Shown here: one piece after another, positions 58,775-64,000 of the stretch
How the letters are laid out: each line of letters opens with the position of its first letter
Position numbering within the stretch: the stretch's first letter is position 1
Origin: Marsupella aquatica
Taxonomy: Eukaryota; Marchantiophyta
Assembly (NCBI GenBank): GCA_973895155.1
Contig: OZ316894.1
Span: 20,832,001-20,896,000, forward strand
Length of the DNA: 64,000 bases
Direction: 5' to 3'
The notes under the pieces: generated by a model
The model's database searches: none
Seen by the model: only the letters and a program-made list of their open reading frames with translations
Told to the model about the DNA's origin: nothing
Translations under genes and position numbers: made by a program

Positions 58775-61700
58775 ATGGCGAGCATGATTGCCGCTGTTTG
58801 CTGGGTGCCTCGGGGAGCTGCGAATCCCGTCCCTGTCACGGCGGAGCCTACCGAGGAGGAGCTGGAGGCTATGAAAGTGGCTCTTGAAGAGCAGGGTCAT
58901 CGGAGTTCTGATGGAGAGGAGGATGAGGTTGAGGGTGACGATGAGGAAATGGATGGTGAAAGTAGCGGCAAGGCGACCGATCCAGTTGGTGCAGCATTGG
59001 CAGCTGCAAAGGCCCTTGGAGGCAACGCATCGAAAGTGGATGTGCTAGCGAACGGTCTGGCGGACCTCGACATGGACCACTATGACGACGAGGAGGAGGG
59101 ACCAGATTCAGGTGGAGGTGCGTTGAAGTGGAAATAAATTTACAATTTCAGTGGAATTCAACATGTGGATAATAATATAGATGATTTGCCGTCTTTTAAG
59201 GAAGTCTGACGGAGCATGTTGGTAGAATGCTGGGTAAATTTCACACGTAGCGAGCCTATATTTCATAATCTTAAATGGTTTTAACTTTGAGCAGGGAAGA
59301 CAGTTCCGATGTGGGATTACTAGCGTCTGACATTTCCCTTTCTCATTCTCTGTTGTATATCATGTAGCCAATTTAACCCTATTGAAAGTGAAGGATAGTC
59401 AGGGCTGTCTGCTGCAACAGGGCTCCGCTAATTTCTTTCTTGGTGGTTCCCTAGGTCTTCAGCTTTTTGGAAACGGGGGACTGGGCGCTGCATATTATGC
59501 CGCTAATGAGGATGATCCATATCTCTTAAGTAAAGAGGTAACATCCTGTCATCATCCGAATATCTCTTATTTTCGACGATGTTGGCAGACTGAATTTGTT
59601 TTGGACGAAGCAGCATCGCATGGAATGGTTACTTGAGACCGTGAAAAAGGCTGCACTTGATATGATCAGCATACTAGGTCACTGGATCTTCTGTAGGCAT
59701 AAATTGTCACAAGTAAATTGGGACACTGATGATACATTTTCTCATCATTCCATGCCAGGATGATGACGAAGAAGAAGTAGAAGATATGACTATCAAGCAG
59801 TCAGACCTCCTCCTACTAACTGCAAGGACTGAGGATGACGTGAGCCACTTGGAGGTACTATATATCATACGATTCAAGTGACACGTGATTACTGTGCTAC
59901 TCGTGCAAGCTGTTCAATTCTGTTAGGAAGTTCATTTCGAAGATTGTCTATAATCTGGAAGGGAAGCTCGATGAGGTGAGCACTGCATGTGGGTTCAGGG
60001 CAATATGGTGCACTTCCAAATAACGTTGATTTTCTGCATATCGTACAACGTCAGGGTCAAGTTTTGACTGATTTACTCTTATGAGCAGGTTTGGGTCTAC
60101 GAGGATCCTGAGACAGATTCTGAGGGAGGTAGTAACATGTATGTGCATCATGATATCATGCTGTCAGCTTTCCCACTGGCTCTGGCATGGCTGGATTGCG
60201 GGCCTAGTGACAGGGAAAAGGGTATGTATCTGATGTTATAGTTCCTGTTTTTGCCCATTGCCAACATGCGACTTAGTCCTTATCGATGAAGCGCAAGATC
60301 TAGTGACGTTTCTGATCAAGTCGAAGTTGATATTGTGGATAACATTGGGCTCGATCCCCCTAGTGTTTTACGGTCACCAATTGTTTTTGCATTCATGACG
60401 CTCCCTGTTATTGTTTTTGTCTGGACTTGTACTGATATCCCAACCACCTTTTCTCTTTTGTGGACCTTCCTTCAGGGAATTTTGTTGCTGTTGCCACTAT
60501 GCACCCAGAGATCGAAATATGGGATCTTGATGTTGTGAGTATCGTCTCTTGAGTACCATAAAGGCCAAGGTCTCCGTTTTGACTGCTCACATGTAGTAAA
60601 GAAGATGACCGAATGCCATGTTGTGTCGGAGATGATACCCTGATTAATCTCGACCAGTCTGTTGCTGTATTGTGCCGGTTTACTTAGGTCAGGTTGGTCA
60701 ACATGATCATCTCATTTTCTGAACATAATATGATGTCGCAGGTTGACGCAGTGGAACCTATCGCAATGCTCGGAGGGGCAGAGAATTCAATTCCAGCGGA
60801 GGAAAAAGAAATTAAAAGCAAGAAAACGAAAAAGAAAAAGAAGAAAAAGGTTTGTGGAAATGAAACCTTGTCTCTGCTACGTTTCCTCGTATACACAGAT
60901 CACATGCTGTGTCTTGTCAAAAGGCATCTTGTGGCGCCAGTGTGAAAAATCTAAGTTTAAACTCTGCTTTTGCACTCAAACACAAAAAACATGCAAGGCA
61001 TATGGTGTGCAGTGTATAAAATGTAAGTTTAAATTGTTTAATCTTACTTGAAGAACGAGTCATTTGTCTCCTTCGTCAGATGTTTTCTCATCGCTCTCAC
61101 TTATTATATGTTTTTGATAGCAATCTCACCTGGATGTTGAGATAGAAGATTTTGCTTTGTTTTCTAGGAGATAAAGTTGAAGGAGGGCAGTCATACAGAT
61201 GCTGTACTTGGCCTGGCATGGAACATCGAGTTCCGGTATGTTACATCGATTGATTGTAATGACTTGCTTCTTATACCTTTTTCAGTTCGGAACCGTGTAT
61301 TCAATGTAATTGAGAGGTGTTTTAATACTATAGCGTGAAGTACATGAACAATGGGTAACCATTGTGTTCTTTTCAACAGGAATGTTCTTGCTAGTGGCAG
61401 TGCTGACCACTCTGTGAAGATCTGGGATGTAAATACCCTGAAGTGTGAACATACAGTGCAGTGCCATAATGACAAGGTGGACCTTTTCTTCACCACTCTA
61501 GTTTGAAGTCAAATGTCTGCTATTACAGATCAAGTGTGGTTATGTCGCCCAGTTCTATGTATGTCAGAGCTTTTGAATTCCTTCAACTTCTCTCCGGAGA
61601 CCTTTTCCTAGTCAGAGAATTTCGTGACTAACGAGATAATTATAGAAAGTTGTCCAGCTACAACCTTACCAAATTTGGACAGGATTTTGCTGATATAATG

Positions 61701-63783
61701 GCCTCTTCGAGCTTTTTCATATTGGTTGCGTGTGTTATGTCTGGAGACATTAGCTTTGTGACATAATATGTTTTGAATGTGACCAGGTTCAAGCAGTTGC
61801 CTGGAACAGGAGACAGCCGACTGTGCTGATTAGTGGGTCGTTTGATGGTACTGTTGCAATGGTATGCAGCTGTATTCTCTATATCTATATTGTTAAAAGA
61901 ATAGGCTTGTTGGGAACTTTCATTTCAGTTGACACGTCCTAGAAGTTAATTGAAACAGAATCCTCTGGACCCTTGTTAATACTAATGGTTTGTGACAACT
62001 TGGAAGATTGATGGGAGAGCACCTGGAAACAAGGCGATATGGTGGCCAGTATCGGCAGATGTAGAGAGTCTTGCGTGGGATCCTCACACAGAGCACTCTT
62101 TTGTGGTAATAACTGCCTCCTAGTACCTTGGCTTTCTTCCTGCCACTTCTGTCTCCTTAAGCAGTTGCCGAAGGTTCTGCTTATTCCAGTCAGTTATTCC
62201 AACAATTGCCGCAGAGGATACGAAGACATCTTTGAAATTCAAGTAGAACTTCTCTGGGTTGAACAGTTCCTCACTTGTCTCTAAAACTGCTCTCGTGACG
62301 TTCTTTCACCAAAATATTTGGATTGGGAATCCAAGTTAATATTAAATGAAATTTAACGAGAGAGTGTTGTTGCGATAATGACTCTACGGAGAACTCAATT
62401 CAGATCATGTTGTTTGCTTGATGAGAATGCCAGATCGGAACTCTTATTTTTGAACAATTTCTTCTGGATAGTTGTCACAAATATGCTTTCAGATATGCGT
62501 TATTGCTCTTTCTTGTGACTCTCATGACTCTGATGACTTGCGTGCAGCGTATTCCAACAGTTCAGTACCAGGGCTTGATACCCAAATCTTTTAAGATTCT
62601 GTGAAGGACATGAGTATAAGTAGAGTGATGTGGACTGCCATCTATTGGAGACAATTCAGCAAGTATTCACTGTACCTCTTTGTTCATTTCAGGTTAGCCT
62701 GGAAGATGGAACAGTTCAAGGTCATGATATTCGTGTGGGGGGATCAGCTACGCGGCCAACTAAAGGTTCTCCAGCAAAGGCTGTCTACACAATACACGCC
62801 CATGAAAAGGCCGTGTGTAGTGTCTCCTACAATCTGGTTGTCCCAAATGTGAGTTTTCTCCAAATGTATTTTTCTAGTTACGTTTGTTGGGGACTTTTTA
62901 GCTGAATCAGATGTTTGACTTTCGGGAGACTGATTGTGGCCTTGATTCCAAACTAATGCGTTCTCACTTCTGGTGTCTGTGGGTGGATGGGTGCTGATTT
63001 CTGATGCTCCTGTCGTCAGTTATTGGCAACAGGATCAATGGATAAGACGGTCTCTCTCTCCCTCTTTTTGGTTTTTTGTTCCATAGCTTATTCTTTCAGC
63101 CACATACAACTTGGCCGTTATTAACATATTTGACCAGCTCAGGTTGCACGTCACAGAGATTCTCGTGATTCAATTCTTGACCTTCCATTTCCACTATGAC
63201 TCAAACGTCAGGTCTTTTTCAGTTTCTGGAAGTGCTCAAAGTGGGGTCTGAAGATGTCGTTCCTCTTTCTCCCAGGTTAAGTTGTGGGATCTAACAAACA
63301 ACCAGCCGACCTGCATTGGTTCCGTAAATCCTAAAGTGGTGAGTCCTTTGTTCTATTGTCCATTGTAATGTGGAATGAAGAGTTACTTATATAGATGTGG
63401 AGGTCACTCATGGCCAGTGTGTTCTAGAATACCAGTAGGATTGAGTTGAAGGTCAGAAATCCAATCCGCTTGGTAGAGGAAAATTCGAGGAAAATTCTAA
63501 GAATGTTTAGTTTCCTATAGCGAAAGTTAGAGTAGTTTCGCTTTCACCATGGTTTAATGACAGGGAGAGTTTAGTACCATATTTTATATCCGTTAATTGG
63601 CTTAAACGCGATTCTAAGTTGAATCAAGGATGGATGGCGTGATTTATTTTGGTTTGGATGCTAAGAGTTCTTCGAAAACTAAAGTGTACGTTGTGGTCTG
63701 CTCAGGGTGCTGTATTTTCTTCATCGTTTTGCAAAGATCTTCCATTTCTACTGGCTGTTGGTGGTTCAAAAGGCAACCTGCAT
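58775..63783 (+). CDS. PWP1: PWP1 (periodic tryptophan protein 1) WD40 homologue, last exon beyond the window
   Basis: Fourteen coding exons join in phase: 58775-59117, 59455-59537, 59759-59854, 60089-60221, 60476-60534, 60742-60849, 61168-61235, 61380-61476, 61787-61861, 62007-62105, 62693-62848, 63020-63049, 63276-63338, 63706-63783, giving 496 residues. Human PWP1 has about 501, so only a short C-terminus is missing. The start has good context (GAGATGG); the longer open frame upstream has only a GTG. An acidic N-terminus is followed by the PWP1 signature TEDDVSHLE and MYVHHDIMLSAFPLALAWLD, a Lys-rich tract (KKTKKKKKKK), and WD repeats such as VLASGSADHSVKIWDV, VLISGSFDGTVAM and LLATGSMDKTVKLWDL. 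In other eukaryotes PWP1 is nucleolar and supports rRNA transcription and ribosome assembly. The pseudogene at 52600-54655 is a copy of its 3' half. Confidence 0.93.
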
Positions 63784-64000
63784 GTAAGTTTGCGTACACC
63801 ATTGTGTCAATGACGTTGGGTACTTGCCATGCTGTTCCTAGCCGCCTCCTCAAATAGGGTGTCTTCGCTGGTTGATGAGTCTTCCCAAGCGTTATATGGC
63901 ACAAGTTTGATGCGACTGCTTACAAGAACGCACTTGGATAGGATGTTACTCTGCAACCCCTAAATTCATCTATTTTGGTGCTCTTTTGTCTCTTTGTCCA

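Noticed and set aside
59925-59980. Possible extra PWP1 exon (GAAGTTCATTTCGAAGATTG onward)
   Set aside because: In the required phase it meets a stop, and PWP1 homologues continue directly from SHLE to the block starting at 60089.
1-64000. CRISPR arrays, bacterial operons, Shine-Dalgarno sites
   Set aside because: Introns, plant receptor kinase architecture and plant retrotransposons show this is eukaryotic nuclear DNA. The short direct repeats lack unique spacers of constant length.

Overview
The window looks like nuclear DNA of a land plant. The coding part is sparse, with long spliced genes, plant-only families (a TMK-type LRR receptor kinase), Ty1/copia LTR elements, LINE 3' ends and many tandem repeats. 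A non-flowering plant (bryophyte or lycophyte grade) is my guess. It rests mainly on a LINE with a restriction-like endonuclease and on two secreted proteins I cannot place. It is inference, not proof.

Layout. 1-4960: a decayed Ty1/copia element on the minus strand, cut by the left edge, with its 5' LTR at about 4604-4960. 4961-10430: non-coding DNA with a GC-rich island (about 5370-6850), a solo LTR (7277-7584) and a tandem array of 200-240 bp units (9490-10430). 10431-14285: a gene for a small Arg/Lys/His/Ser-rich nuclear-type protein, apparently with a long 5'UTR intron. 14286-25408: mostly non-coding, with two local repeat arrays and one doubtful minus-strand transcription unit. 25409-30060: a 78-nt three-tier hairpin, then a non-LTR retrotransposon on the minus strand with reverse transcriptase, a CCHC finger and an R2-like restriction-like endonuclease. 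It is broken by one frameshift and two in-frame stops. 30120-31222: a second, 5'-truncated LINE tail on the plus strand. 33135-34094: an unrecognised secreted protein. 35786-43480: a LINE remnant, a minisatellite, another solo LTR and featureless DNA.

43480-48624: a complete TMK-like LRR receptor kinase with a 5'UTR intron and one kinase-domain intron. 50923-51839: three tandem repeat families side by side. 52600-54655: a minus-strand, intron-containing pseudogene copy of the 3' half of the WD40 gene at the right edge. 56132-56515: a small secreted Cys-containing protein with a TATA box. 58316-58409: an array of alternating palindromic half-sites. 58775 to beyond 64000: a PWP1-family WD40 ribosome-biogenesis gene, with 14 coding exons resolved and the last one just outside the window.

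The genes do not form a pathway. The receptor kinase acts at the plasma membrane, PWP1 in the nucleolus, the RS-like protein probably in the nucleus, and two products are predicted to be secreted. The main structural story is repeat-driven: two related solo LTRs in opposite orientation, two different LINE lineages close together, and an inverted partial duplication of PWP1 about 7.4 kb from its parent.
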